From NCBI GenBank assembly GCA_029834535.1, contig JAQMWT010000523.1:409501-473500 (forward strand): 64,000 bases of DNA. Direction: 5' to 3'. Under the pieces are notes generated by a model, which saw nothing but the letters and a program-made list of their open reading frames with translations, was not told the origin of the DNA and did not search any database. This DNA is from Chrysophaeum taylorii. Lineage: Eukaryota > Sar > Pelagophyceae > Pelagomonadales > Pelagomonadaceae. This document shows, piece after piece, positions 19,434 through 29,636 of this stretch (its first letter is position 1; the number at the start of each line of letters is the position of its first letter). The position numbers and the translations under genes were made by a program.

Positions 19434-21017
19434 TCAGAGGCTTCGTCGACGGTGCTTGGGCGAGACGACATGCGTGGCTGTGCCCTCGACTTCCTCGACG
19501 GCACTACGGTACATGATGGCGACAATGTCGCGGAGGCGCTGGTGGGGCGCGGCGGAGGAGCCCGGGAAATCCTCGAGGGTCAAGAAGAAGGGGAGGACGG
19601 GCCATTCCTTGACGCGACGGTCCTGGGGCGGGACCGGGATAGGTGCCGTCTCGGGGTATTTCATTCTGAGAATGGTCTTGACCTCGGAAACGGTAAATTT
19701 TTTGGAAGCCTCGCGGTAGCGAATGCGCTTGGCTTCTTTGGCCCAACGGTTCTGGTGTCCGCGTCTGATGCGGACGAGGAGGTCGGCGAGGAGCGCGTCG
19801 CGGACTTCGGTGGGAACGAGTGCGACCGCGCGACGCACCGAGGCTTTCTTGACCTTTTTGTACTTGACGACGTTGCGTTCGGCGAGCTTCGTTCGGACCT
19901 CGTCGAGGCGCGTGTCGATGCGGTTCCAGGCGCGATTGGTGAGCTCTTCGAACTCGGCAATTTGTTTGCGGTAAAGCTTGTCCTGTGCGACGAGCTGGAG
20001 CCTCTTGCGTCGGGCCTGCCACTCGAGATGCCGCACCTTGGCCGCGGTCGCGCCGGGCCGGCGGACGACCGAAACGCTCGGCTGCTCGTCGTCGACGACC
20101 GCCGTCATATCGGGGTTCATTTTTCGCGCGAGCGTGGGACCCGACCGCGAGTGCGTCATGATCGTGGCGTCGTCGGCGGTGCGCTCGGAAGAAACAGAGA
20201 GGTCGTCGACCGCGAGGTTCCACAACGCGAGAAGAGCCTTTCGGCGCGCCGCGTTGCAGGCCCGAAAGTCTCTGACCGCGCGCTGCAAGACGCGGATCCC
20301 GCGGCAAATTTTTCTTTTGGCGACCATGACTTGGTGGATGCGTTTCGTCTCGGAGAAGAAGTACCGAATTCTGCGTACGGCCGTCCGTCTTCGTCTAAGG
20401 TGCATCTTGACCCCAAAGGCGAGGCTCTGGATTTTCGCGAGGGCCGTGACGACCCGAAAGCGCTCGGTGATCTGTTGTCTTTTGTACCAGCGGGCGATGC
20501 GGGTCTGGGCCGCCGAGACTCGCGCCTCGCGACGTCGCGCGTACCGCTCGTCCGAGAAAACGGCGCACAGCGCGAGCGCGAAGCGGACGCAGGCGAAGGG
20601 TTCGAGGAGACTCCGACACCTCGACAATTCTGACCGGCGGCGCTCCTTGGTCGCGATTTTCTCGAGCTTTGTCCTGTGCTCGAGTTGCTCGCGCTCCCGG
20701 CGCTTGGTGCGGACCGCCTCGACGGCCGACCTTCCGAGTCGTCCAAATCGAAAGTCGAGCTTTTGGGACCGCCGGCGTACCAATCCCTCGTGCAGGAGCT
20801 TGGCCTTTTCGATCGTCCCGGAGACGTGCGACGACATCTCAGAGTCGGAGATGCTCGGGCTTCGCGCCTCGGTTCCCGGGAGCGCCTTGATCACCCTGTC
20901 GAGCCGAAGCCTGTTGTCGCGCTTGGCGATCTCCACCTTGTTGGCCTCCGTGCGCTCCGCGTTGAGGACCACGCCGGAGAGCCTCGACAAGAACACGTCC
21001 TGGAGCTGCTTGGGCAT
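19434..21017 (-). CDS. Basic IQ/coiled-coil protein, possibly axonemal
   Basis: A single exon of 527 residues from the ATG at 21017. It is very rich in Arg, Lys and Glu, with long helical charged segments. Several IQ-like spacings occur in the middle (ARWYKRQQITERFRVV, KIQSLAFGVKMHLRRRR, GIRVLQRAVRDFRACNAAR). The C-terminal part has a compact, less charged block (ILRMKYPETAPIPVPPQDRR) ending in a conserved-looking tail. IQ proteins of this kind often sit in axonemes or on microtubules. The function here is inference and no orthologue is recognised. The 3' end lies close to a C10 homopolymer (about 19371-19381). Confidence 0.6.
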   Translation of the reverse strand: MPKQLQDVFLSRLSGVVLNAERTEANKVEIAKRDNRLRLDRVIKALPGTEARSPSISDSEMSSHVSGTIEKAKLLHEGLVRRRSQKLDFRFGRLGRSAVEAVRTKRREREQLEHRTKLEKIATKERRRSELSRCRSLLEPFACVRFALALCAVFSDERYARRREARVSAAQTRIARWYKRQQITERFRVVTALAKIQSLAFGVKMHLRRRRTAVRRIRYFFSETKRIHQVMVAKRKICRGIRVLQRAVRDFRACNAARRKALLALWNLAVDDLSVSSERTADDATIMTHSRSGPTLARKMNPDMTAVVDDEQPSVSVVRRPGATAAKVRHLEWQARRKRLQLVAQDKLYRKQIAEFEELTNRAWNRIDTRLDEVRTKLAERNVVKYKKVKKASVRRAVALVPTEVRDALLADLLVRIRRGHQNRWAKEAKRIRYREASKKFTVSEVKTILRMKYPETAPIPVPPQDRRVKEWPVLPFFLTLEDFPGSSAAPHQRLRDIVAIMYRSAVEEVEGTATHVVSPKHRRRSL

Positions 21018-21434
21018 ATCGTTCGTGTTCAGGACGATGAGAAAAGAGACTTATTATTACTACTACCTTATTATTATTATAAGTACTTACAGTGGTGGTG
21101 GGTGGGTGGTGGTTCACCGGACCTTGAAAAAAAGCACCACCGGATCCGGATCGATCGATTTATATTACGAACATCACATCTAATAGTAGGAGCTAGGAGG
21201 ACTAAGGAAGGCCCTTTTTTGTTTGTTTGTTTTTTTCAACATTTTGTATGTACGACACGACTCGTACAAAATTGTAGTTGTAGAGAAAGAAAAAAAAACA
21301 ATCTTTTCGGGGTAAGGATAATAAAAGGTGCCCAAGATTGGCGAAGGTCGGGTCGTGTGATTTGTACTCGAACGCGATCCTGTGTGATCCCATTGCACAT
21401 CTTGTGCACCTTGGTGGTGCGAATCAATAAAAGG
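21018..21434. promoter_or_regulatory. Divergent intergenic region (IQ protein / SHAQKYF MYB)
   Basis: 417 bp between two divergent start codons. It contains ATT repeats (about 21050-21080), a T-rich tract and an A-rich run. It must hold both promoters. No consensus motif is clear. Confidence 0.35.
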
Positions 21435-21725
21435 ATGAGCCGGTTGCGCGGGCTTCTCGAAGCGGCGAATTTTAGTCAGACTCTGGTGGACCGGGTGGTC
21501 GAGACGGCCGAAAACCTCGACGACGTGATCGCGGCCTCGCCGGAACAGATCGAGACCGCCGTGCTGCGGTCGGAGACGACGGGGGCGATCAAAGCCTTGG
21601 AGGCGGTGAGGTTCAAGCGGTGGATTCAGGAAAAGGCGGGAAAGGATGAGCCGCGCGTCGATTTCAGCGCGTTGTCCCAGGCTCTGGGGGCGCCGGCGCC
21701 GGTCGCGCGCGCTCCTTCGGACCAA

Positions 21726-21757
<32 letters not shown>

Positions 21758-22388
21758 GCAACAGGCGGCGCCGCCGCCGAGCGGGAGTTTTGTGCCGAGC
21801 GGCGGCGGCGCGGGGATGATGCCGTCGTCCCCACCGCCCTACCTCGGGGGCTACTCGACTTCTGCCTACCCAAACTTCGCCGCCGGAAACGTGATGGCGG
21901 CCGCGCACGTGCTCGCGAACGCCGCGGGCATGCCCGCGCACCTGCCCCCGGATATCGCCGCTCGATTGACGGCGCAGCAGCTCAACCGGCGGTCGGGCCG
22001 GTGGTCTGACGAGGAGCACGAACAGTTCTTGAAGTTAATGGACCAGTACGGCCGGAGTTGGACAAAGATTTCGCAAGTGATGAAGACCCGCACGGAGCCG
22101 CAAGTTCGCTCGCACGCGCAAAAGTATTTTTTGCGCGTCAAGCGCCAAGAGCAACAGGCCCGTTCCAAGACGGACGACGAGGAGGATAGGCCTCTCAAGC
22201 GACACAAGTTCGAACCCCGCATCGACACCAACACCGCGGCCCTTATGGCCGCCGCGCTCCACGCCTCGGGGGGGAACTTGGACACCCTCGCCTCCTCTTC
22301 GGTCGAGGTGGCCCAGATCGCCGAAGCCCCCGCCTCGTACGTCGCCGCGCCCGCTTCCTCGGCCTTTCAGCAGCCTCCTTACTACTGA
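21435..22388 (+). CDS. SHAQKYF-class single-MYB transcription factor
   Basis: 317 residues, no intron. A MYB/SANT repeat spans residues ~188-236 (GRWSDEEHEQFLKLMDQYG, then WTKISQVMKTRT). It includes the diagnostic SHAQKYF (226-232) that defines this plant/stramenopile/amoebozoan class. The N-terminal ~65 residues (LRGLLEAANFSQTLVDRVVE onward) look like a small helical, SAM-like bundle. A Gln14 tract (97-110) and a Pro/Gly/Ser-rich linker separate the two. A basic stretch after MYB (RPLKRHKFEPR) may be a nuclear signal. The family binds I-box/GATA-like DNA and often acts in light, circadian or stress control. The target is unknown. Confidence 0.9.
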
Positions 22389-22930
22389 TTTTTTCTCCCG
22401 AGCACCGTCTCTTTGACTCGTCGCCGCCGCGCAAACAAATCAACGACACCAAACTTACTACTTCTGTGTCATCCATCCGTCCACATATTGCGTCTCGGCA
22501 CGCACCTATGCGATGTGGAGGAGACTCCTCCTCACGAAAACCGACCGCCTCCTCCTCTCTCCGTTTCCGCCACCCTTTATGTACACTAAAGCAAGCGCGC
22601 GCGTGATTCCTCAACGATTGAACCAACCAGCGCAGTGCTAGTCTCTATTTTCTCAAACGCCGACGACGACGTTATAAATGATATTTTATTTCCCTCCCTT
22701 AGTGCGCACTTTTCTTTTAGGTAAGGGGTCCAGGAAAATAGCTGCAAGCAAGCCGAGACGACGTGCGGGAGACGGACAAACAAACTTCGGGTGCAGCCAT
22801 TGTACGGCGGCGAGACTTCCAAAAAAAAATTGAGGGAAGCTCATGGCCTGGCACTATGCATAGAGAAAGCAGCAAAAAAAAACAAGAGGGCATTCGTTTG
22901 TTTGTTGTTGCTGTCTGTGTTCTGATGATT
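22389..22930. other. Intergenic between convergent MYB and RPS2 genes
   Basis: 542 bp with no supported gene. It should hold both 3' UTRs. Nothing else was recognised apart from short A and T runs. Confidence 0.4.
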
Positions 22931-23734
22931 TTAGTAGGAGGAGATGGGTTCCGCTGCACCAAGCTTGAGGTTGTCAGAGTCCTTCGCAAGATAGTCGGTG
23001 TGCTCTTGGAATGGCGTTTTCTGAAAGACGGTGGGCTTCCAGAGCTCGGGCGAGAGGTAGCCGTAAGACTTGGAGATGGCGAAGAAGACGGCCTTGATGA
23101 AGTTCCCCATCGTGCGGGAGTGGCCGCGAGTTGAGGTATAGCAGTCCTCGAGGCCAGCCATTGCGAGAATTTTCTTGGAGGCAGGGGCCGCGACAAGACC
23201 GGTCCCGCGTGGGGCTGGGATGAGACGGACGGCGACGCTGCCGCACTTGCCCGAGAGCTTGTTAGGGACCGTGTGAGGCAGGCCGGACATCTTCCCCCAG
23301 TAGCCGCGGCGCACGGGAATAAGGGACATCTTGGCCAAAATAAGAGCGCCACGGATGGCCGTCGCGACCTCCTTGGCACACTTGACGCCGAGTCCGATGT
23401 GGCCGTCGTAGTCGCCGACGGCGACGAACGCCTTGAAGCGCGTCCGCTGGCCAGCCGACGACTGCTTTTGCACCGGCATTATCTTCATCACCTCGTCCTT
23501 GAGCTTGCCCGATGTCGGGGGGTAGAAGTGGTCGATGATTTGGTACTCCTTGATCGACATAGAGTAGAGGTAAATCTCCTCGAGGGACTTGATTTTCCCG
23601 TCCTTCACAAGGCGGCCGAGTTTCGTGACGGGAATCCACTCCTCCTTGGCATCGTCCTTGCGCCCGCGTCCGCGCCCGCGCCCGTCGCGCCCGCGCCCGC
23701 GTCCTCGATCGCCGCGTCCACCGCCTCTATCCAT
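22931..23734 (-). CDS. RPS2: 40S ribosomal protein S2 (uS5)
   Basis: A complete single-exon gene of 267 residues. The N-terminal Arg-Gly (RGG-like) tail is typical of eukaryotic uS5. The S5 N-terminal double-stranded RNA-binding fold follows, with [20 protein letters not shown] and [15 protein letters not shown]. The S5 C-terminal domain has [21 protein letters not shown] and [16 protein letters not shown]. Length and motifs match human RPS2 closely. The protein sits at the mRNA entry tunnel of the small subunit. It is divergent from RAD1 across 105 bp. Confidence 0.97.
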   Translation of the reverse strand: MDRGGGRGDRGRGRGRDGRGRGRGRKDDAKEEWIPVTKLGRLVKDGKIKSLEEIYLYSMSIKEYQIIDHFYPPTSGKLKDEVMKIMPVQKQSSAGQRTRFKAFVAVGDYDGHIGLGVKCAKEVATAIRGALILAKMSLIPVRRGYWGKMSGLPHTVPNKLSGKCGSVAVRLIPAPRGTGLVAAPASKKILAMAGLEDCYTSTRGHSRTMGNFIKAVFFAISKSYGYLSPELWKPTVFQKTPFQEHTDYLAKDSDNLKLGAAEPISSY

Positions 23735-23839
23735 TTATTTTTCTTAGCAGCGATATGCTCTTGTTTTGCTGGTGTTGGTTTCGGCGACGGGTCACCTTCC
23801 TAACCCTCATCATCAGTCTGTTGCGAAACCCCGACGAAA
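23735..23839. promoter_or_regulatory. Bidirectional promoter RPS2/RAD1
   Basis: Only 105 bp separate the two start codons, so the core promoters of a highly expressed ribosomal protein gene and a checkpoint gene must overlap or touch. No TATA box was seen. Confidence 0.55.
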
Positions 23840-24784
23840 ATGTCGTCGTCGTTCGCCGCGCGGTTCGACGAGCAGTGTCCTGCCGTTGGTCTCCTCGGGT
23901 GCCTCGTCGACGCGAAGCGGTCGGAACAGGCGGCGCACTGGGTGATCGACGAGGACGGGCTTCGCGTGCACGTGGTCGGGAAGAGCAAGTCGTCCTTTTC
24001 GACCCTCAACTTCCCCAAGGCCGCGTTGGGAAAGTACGTGTGCCGCGGTGATCTCCTGACCTTCTCGCTCGACGTCGCGTCGCTCGTCGACTGCCTCCAG
24101 CTGTTCGGAACCTCGCCGTCGGAGGACCGGTCGATTACTCTCACCTACGAGCCATCGGACGCCGCGCTCAAGTTGATGCTCGAAGAGCAGGGAGTGTTTA
24201 CTTGTTGCGACGTCCACGTCCTCGACGTCGTCGCCGACCTCGACAGCGCCGACGACATGCGCGCCGCGTTTTCGACTTCGGACGAGGTTTCCCGCGTGAT
24301 CGCGGACTCGGCGACCCTCCGGCAAGTCGTGGCAGAGTTCGACGACGCTTCGGGCTCTTCGATGATTCGAGTCGAAATTTCGCGGGGGCCGCCTCACTTC
24401 AGACTCTCGGCCGCGGGGGGGATCGGGGCTGTGGAGGTCGACGTCCCGCGCGCCGTCTTCGCATCCTTTTCCGCGCCGCCGGACCCGCACGTTTTTTCGT
24501 ACCACAAGGACGCCTTTCTCCGAGGCATGCGCGCCTTGGCCTACGCCGACCAGACCTCCATCGCCATCAACGAAAGGGGCATGCTCAAGGCCCAGCACAT
24601 GGTCCCGGGCGCCGGTGCCGACCATGTTCACGTCGAGTACGTCTGCTGTTCCGCGGATCTCGATGCTGTCTACCAGCAGCAACAACAGGACGATAATGAC
24701 GAGGAGGAGGAGGAGGAGGACGTCTCGCGAAGAAGACGACGACGACAACGACGAGGCGGACCCTCGATATCACCCACTTATTAA
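23840..24784 (+). CDS. RAD1: RAD1 checkpoint clamp subunit (9-1-1 complex)
   Basis: 314 residues. The PCNA-like double fold of RAD1 is recognisable: HWVIDEDGLRVHVVGKSKSS with FPKAALGKYVC in the first half, and IAINERGMLKAQHMV with VEYVCCSADLD near the C-terminus, the typical interdomain and terminal strands. The C-terminal extension is low complexity (Gln, then Glu, Arg runs). The family forms a ring with RAD9 and HUS1 that loads at DNA damage and activates ATR signalling in the nucleus. Confidence 0.82.
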   Translation: MSSSFAARFDEQCPAVGLLGCLVDAKRSEQAAHWVIDEDGLRVHVVGKSKSSFSTLNFPKAALGKYVCRGDLLTFSLDVASLVDCLQLFGTSPSEDRSITLTYEPSDAALKLMLEEQGVFTCCDVHVLDVVADLDSADDMRAAFSTSDEVSRVIADSATLRQVVAEFDDASGSSMIRVEISRGPPHFRLSAAGGIGAVEVDVPRAVFASFSAPPDPHVFSYHKDAFLRGMRALAYADQTSIAINERGMLKAQHMVPGAGADHVHVEYVCCSADLDAVYQQQQQDDNDEEEEEEDVSRRRRRRQRRGGPSISPTY

Positions 24785-24837
24785 TTGTTTTTCTTTTTTT
24801 ATCACCTCGCCGAGAAGAAGAAGAAGAAAAGGGAGCG

Positions 24838-24878
24838 CCTTCCTTCCTTCCTTCCCTCCCTCCCTCCCTCCCTCCCTC
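24838..24878. repeat. (CCTT)n/(CCCT)n microsatellite
   Basis: Perfect CCTT and CCCT tetranucleotides lie between the ends of RAD1 and KMO. The last two bases are part of the KMO stop codon region. Confidence 0.8.
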
Positions 24879-26262
24879 AGAGAAGGCGGCGGAGTCCCGC
24901 GGCTCCTCCCCCCAGTAGTCCAAGGTAGATGCGGCGCGAGGCGGTGGCGAAAGCTGCAAGGAGGGTCGCCACGGTGATGACCACGAGGCCAGCGCAGAGA
25001 GCGGTGAGGGCTGCTTCCTGGCGCGCGTGTCGGCGGAGGACCGCGTCGTAAGGGAGGCGCGAAAAGGTGACCATCGAGTAGAGGGGGTGCCAGCAGGTGA
25101 GGTAGGCGGAGACGATGCCCTCCAGCACCTTCCGGGCACGGTAGAGGGAGGAGGCGGTGTTGGAGGCCATGTCGCGATAATTCATGACCGCGAGCGTCGA
25201 GAGGCCGTCGGCCGCGGCGCGGCGCGCGGTGGACATTTCCTCGAAGGCAGCTCGGAGGTCGAGGGCACCTCCTTGGCGGTCGAAGATCTCACCCAGCACC
25301 AAGCAGTCTTCGAAGGCGGCATTCATGCCCTGGCCGTAAAAGGGGACAACAGCGTGCGAAGCGTCGCCGAGGCAGAGGACCGCGTCGCCCCTATGCCACG
25401 GGTTGAGCTGGACCTGGACGAGGGGGGCGGTGGGGTTTTGGAAGAAGTCGTCGACCGCTTCGGGCATCGCACCTAGAGCGTCGGGGAAAAAGTCCTCGAA
25501 AAAGATCCTAACGTCGTCGCGCGACGCTTTTTCTAGCGCTTCTATCCTGTCGAACGGCGCGAAGAGCGTCGCGGTGAACGAGCCGTCGTTATTCGGGAGG
25601 GCCGTAAGCATGAGGTCTCCGCGGGGCCAGATGTGGAGGTAGTTCGGGGGAAAGGCGTAGTCCCCCCCCTCTTTCGCCGGCATCCCGAGCTCCTTGTAGC
25701 CCTGAGAAGCGTACCAGACCCTCGAGTCGTGACGCCCTCGACGTTCCATCGCGCGTCGCGTCGCGCTAAACGCGCCGTCGCACCCGAAAATAGGGGCCTG
25801 GCCGCGTGCCCCCGACGCAAAAACAGCCGCGTCGTCGTCGTCGAGCCCCACTAACTTGTCGCGGCGAAACCGCACGCCACGGCGCGCGGCTTCTGCCGAT
25901 AGAATCGAGACGACCCGGCTCCTGCTCACGCTATAGATCGCGTCCCCGGGACCGCCGTAGGCCTGCGTCGCCGTCGAGCCGTCGGCGAGGTGGAGGAACC
26001 GCGAGTGCATCGCCACCGACTGCGCGAGCACGGTCTCGGCGAGCCCGACGCGCCCGAGCGCGCACAGCCCGCGGTGCGAAAGCGCCAAGTTTATCGACCG
26101 TTTCGTCGCGCTCGCTGCTTTGGCCAACCCCCCGTCGTCCTCCGGGGTCCACTCTTCGTCGTCGCGCATCTCGACGATCTCGACCTCGAACCCCGCCTCG
26201 GCCAGCACCATCGACGCGAGGCAGCCGCATGGCCCGCCCCCGACGACAGTCGCTTCCCTCAT
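24877..26262 (-). CDS. KMO: Kynurenine 3-monooxygenase
   Basis: A single exon of 461 residues. The N-terminal FAD site reads VVGGGPCGCLASMVLAEAG. RSINLALSHRG is the KMO signature that follows the first helix block. The second FAD motif is CLGDASHAVVPFYGQGMNAA with EDC after it. A C-terminal hydrophobic helix (LCAGLVVITVATLLAAFA) matches the membrane anchor that holds KMO in the mitochondrial outer membrane. The enzyme hydroxylates L-kynurenine to 3-hydroxykynurenine using NADPH and oxygen, in tryptophan breakdown and NAD synthesis. The start is the ATG immediately before the FAD motif. Confidence 0.95.
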   Translation of the reverse strand: MREATVVGGGPCGCLASMVLAEAGFEVEIVEMRDDEEWTPEDDGGLAKAASATKRSINLALSHRGLCALGRVGLAETVLAQSVAMHSRFLHLADGSTATQAYGGPGDAIYSVSRSRVVSILSAEAARRGVRFRRDKLVGLDDDDAAVFASGARGQAPIFGCDGAFSATRRAMERRGRHDSRVWYASQGYKELGMPAKEGGDYAFPPNYLHIWPRGDLMLTALPNNDGSFTATLFAPFDRIEALEKASRDDVRIFFEDFFPDALGAMPEAVDDFFQNPTAPLVQVQLNPWHRGDAVLCLGDASHAVVPFYGQGMNAAFEDCLVLGEIFDRQGGALDLRAAFEEMSTARRAAADGLSTLAVMNYRDMASNTASSLYRARKVLEGIVSAYLTCWHPLYSMVTFSRLPYDAVLRRHARQEAALTALCAGLVVITVATLLAAFATASRRIYLGLLGGGAAGLRRLL

Positions 26263-26355
26263 CCAACCAACCACGAAAAAGAAGAACCTTCGTTGGTCCG
26301 TTTGTTTTAGATACAACGGACGGAGGGAGTGGGAGTGGGAGCGCTCGCCAGCAGC
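26263..26355. promoter_or_regulatory. Bidirectional promoter KMO / Ubl-eL41
   Basis: 93 bp lie between divergent starts, including an A-rich run (GAAAAAGAAGAA) and GGGAGTGGGAGTGGGAG just before the Ubl ATG. It drives a ribosomal-type gene on one side. Confidence 0.5.
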
Positions 26356-26750
26356 ATGCAACTCCTCCTCAATGTCGTCGAGGGCGGCGATGCCCGGACG
26401 ATCGACGTCGACCCGGCCATGACGGTCGCCGGCATGAAGGAGCTCATCGAGGACGAGACCTTTGTTCCCGCCGACCTCCAGCGACTCACGACCGGCACCA
26501 AAACTCTTACCATGGGGACGCTCGAGGACAATGGCCTCAAAGAGGGCGATAACCTCCAGCTCCTTCTCGGCGTCGTCGGGGGGGGCGAGGCGAGTCGCTA
26601 CAAGAAGTCCACCTCGCGCATGCGCTGGAGTGAGTTTGTTTGTTTTTGTCTTCTTCTTCTTCGCAGTGACACGAACTCGCAGAGTGGAAGAAGAAGCGCA
26701 CGCGCCGCCTCCAGCGCAAGCGCCGCAAGATGCGCCAGCGCGCCAAGTAA
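26356..26750 (+). CDS. Ubiquitin-like protein fused to ribosomal protein eL41, two exons
   Basis: Exons 26356-26629 and 26683-26750 give 113 residues. The 53 bp intron has a GTGAGT donor and a CAG acceptor. Residues 1-76 are a ubiquitin-like fold starting MQLLLNV and ending LGVVGG, with Gly-Gly at positions 75-76 exactly as in ubiquitin. A 12-residue basic linker follows (GEASRYKKSTSR). Residues 89-113 are eL41: MRWKWKKK, then RKRRKMRQRAK at the end, 25 residues long and matching the human protein at 20 of 25. The intron cuts the eL41 part after MRW, so the ribosomal exon depends on the Ubl exon. Known Ub/Ubl ribosomal fusions involve eL40, eS31 and eS30. I know of none with eL41. Internal initiation at Met89 is a possible alternative route to free eL41. 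Confidence 0.85.
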
Positions 26751-26932
26751 GGAATGAAGGAAGGAAGGAAGGACCAACCATCCGGGCGGGGGTGGTCTCT
26801 CTTTCCGTTTTCACGCCACCGCACACACACACGCTCGCGCGGCTCGCGCGGCTCGCGCCGTGTTTGGTCGCCGTGCCGTGCCAGGGGTGTAATAGTAAAC
26901 GAACGCTTTCTTAGTATAGGCAACGACAGAGG

Positions 26933-28004
26933 TCAAGTAGCGCCGAAGGCACCACCACTACTATTGAGGGAGAGCCAGTCGTTGCGGACGGCCGCGGCGA
27001 GGAGGCGGACCTCGCGGACGGGGTCGTCGAGGGCGCGGGAGAGGGTCTCTCCTCTCGCGAGGCGGCGGCGGCGGCGGCGGCGGTCGACGGGGGGAGCGAG
27101 CTTGCGGAGGCAGCGGAGGGCGTCGACCCGCAGTCGGGGGTTTGGGTCGTCGGAAAGGACGGTTAGGAGGTCGGAGAGGGCACGGTCGAGGCGCGAGGAG
27201 TCTTCTTGGAGGGCGGCTAGGGTCGCGGCGTCGTCGAGGAGGACGTGGAGGAGAACCACGCCGTCGCGGCGGCGGCGGAGGGATAGGTCGAGGAGGCGGT
27301 CGGCATGCTGGAGGATGGCCGAGCGGGGGACGGCTCTCGCGAGAGCGAAGAGGGCGCGCGCGGCGGCGTCGGTCGCGAGTTCCAGAAGCGACGGCGCGAG
27401 GCGCGCGTAGAGTCTTTGGCGCCAGAAAATCGAAGCGGACGCGAGGTCGGGGGCAGCCAGGATGTGGTCGAGGGCGTCGGCGGCCCTCGAATCGCCGCGG
27501 CGTAGGGCCGCGGTCACGTCCGCGACAACACCGTCGAGATATTCGGCGGCGAGGTCGAGCCTCGCGACGACGGTCTTGGCGGCCGCGAGCCATCGCGGGC
27601 TGAAAGGGTCGGAAAAATCAAGGCGGAGGCGAGCCCGCGGCGCTCGCAATAAGAGCGTCGCGTCGTCGTCCGCGAGGGCCGCGGCCAGCGGGCCGTCGAG
27701 GCTGCCGCGCGGCGTGTCGAAGAAATCGTCCCCGGCTTCCGAGAGAGCGGCGTCGACGAGCTTCTCGCCGCGTCGCGTTTCGAGGTAACGGTCGACCGCG
27801 AATTTCGCGAGGTCCGAGGGGTTGCTCGACCTTCGCGCCGAGGCCCGGCAGGTCGCCAGGAATGTCTCGTCGGTGTCGAGGTAGTCGGCGAGGGCCGGCG
27901 CGAGCACGCCGCAAAACGTGTCGTCGATCGCCGAATCGACCTCCCTCGCGGCCTCGAGCGCGGTCGCGATGGCTTCGGCGATAGTAGGCGCCCCCCGAGA
28001 CGGA

Positions 28005-28042
<38 letters not shown>

Positions 28043-29636
28043 TTCGGCGACGAGCGCTGCCGCGTACTTGTCCGACCGGAACACGAGCGGCGACCCCGCG
28101 AGGGCCGATAAAGCGAAGACGTCCTCGCACCCCGCTGCCGCCTCGAGCGCGAGGCGCGGTTTCTTCGAGGCTGCTTTGGACGCGGCGCGCTGGCCGTCGG
28201 CGGGAAACCGCGACGCCCAAACTGCCGTCGCGGCGAGCGCCTCCAGAACCGTCGCGTCTTCTAGGAGATCGACGATGGCCGCGAGGCCGCGGGTCTTGAG
28301 GAGCCCGACGTCGCGCGCGTCGGCGGGCGCGAGCGCCAAGCGCCGGATCGTCGACTCGCCGAACAACGGCGGAGTGCCGCGCGTCGAGACGGCCGGGTCG
28401 CGGGCCTCGAGGAGGTCGACGAGGGCCCGGAGGGCCATCGGGTCCGGGGCTCGAGCCATCATCCGCGGCCCGAACCGCACAAACACCACTCTCCACGCGC
28501 CGTAGCCGCCGGCCTTGGCGATCGCGATCATCGCGCGCGTCGCGAATCGACCGGAGACCGTGTCGAACTCGTCGAGTTCGGCGGCGAGGTGGTCGAGAAT
28601 TCCCGCGGCAAACGCGCCAAAACAGCCCTCCGCCGCGCACCGGGACACCACGCGCTCCAGCGCATCGAAGGTCGCCTCGCGCCCGCGTCCCTTCCCGACG
28701 GCCAACGTCGTTCCCAGACGCGTCGCCGACGCGCCGAGCGACTCGGGCGACGCGCGCTCGGCCGCGCGCGCCATCAAAGCCAACGCCTCGTCGAGCTCCT
28801 CCGCGTCGTCGTCCTCTTCCTCGTCCTCGCACCGCCGGCACGCGAGGTCCACGGCGAGCACGGCGCGCCACTCGTCGGCGCAGAGAGCGCGCCGCAGCGC
28901 GAGCCGGAGTTCCGAAGGAGTCACCGCGCCGCCGTTATCCGGCGGTTCGCGGTCCGGCGCGCGGAAGTTTATCGGAAAGTACGGCGACACCGCCTCGAAT
29001 ATCACCCTCGCATCCTCCTCCTTGGGCGTCGACACCATCGCGCAGCACCGCAGAGCGCGCGCCAAGCACCGAGGGTCCTTCTCGCCCTCGACGCACGCGG
29101 CGATATCGCCAGCCGAGCACGCGAGCCGCGGAATCACAACCCGGATCAACTCCCACGCCTCCTGCCTCGTTCTCTGCGCGTGCGCCGGCACGTGCATGCC
29201 GAACACGCTCGCGGCGGCTATGGCCACCACGTCGTCGTCGTCGTCGTCCGCGGCCGCGACGATCGATCGCGCGCATCGCAGCGCGGCCCGCGCGCTCGCC
29301 GCGTCGTCGCACCTCGACGCGCAGAACTCCACGATCGGGACCCGCTCGCCCGCCGCGGTACCCTTCTCTTCGACCACCCGCGCCACCAGCTCCAGCGCGC
29401 GCCCGCGCACCTGGATCATCATCATCAAAGAATCGTCTTATTAGCAAGGCTAATAATGACAATTATTAGCGACGCACCGCCGCGTCCTCCGACTTGAGCC
29501 ACTTGCCGGCGTCGAGGAGAAAAGTGCTGGCGGACGCAACGCCGCCGCCGCGGAGGATCCGCTCCCACGCGGCCTCCTGCGCCGCCTCCTCGGCCGCGAT
29601 ATCGCAGAAGGTGGCGATGGCGGCGCTCTCAACCAT
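26933..29636 (-). CDS. MMS19: MMS19-like HEAT-repeat protein, two exons
   Basis: Exon 1 is 29636-29478 and exon 2 is 29410-26933, for 878 residues. The 67 bp intron (GTGCGT..CAG) joins KWLKSEDAA to VRGRALELVARVV, the typical first HEAT segment of MMS19. VPIVEFCASRCDD follows, corresponding to the family's F-x-SR-x-D block. The middle is HEAT-like helices. The C-terminus (RVDALRCLRKLA, then DDPVREVRLLAAAVRNDW) matches the MMS19 C-terminal repeat that binds iron-sulfur clients. The family delivers Fe-S clusters to DNA repair and replication enzymes as part of the cytosolic CIA targeting complex. It is shorter than human MMS19 (about 1030). Confidence 0.72.

Noticed and set aside
19452-20633. 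Plus-strand frame of 393 codons opposite the IQ protein
   Set aside because: No recognisable features. The minus-strand frame is longer, starts with ATG and has IQ-type spacing.
24877-26832. Extending the KMO protein upstream to 26832
   Set aside because: The extension starts at GTG, crosses the divergent Ubl-eL41 gene in antisense and adds nothing like a KMO N-terminus. The ATG at 26262 lies right at the FAD motif.
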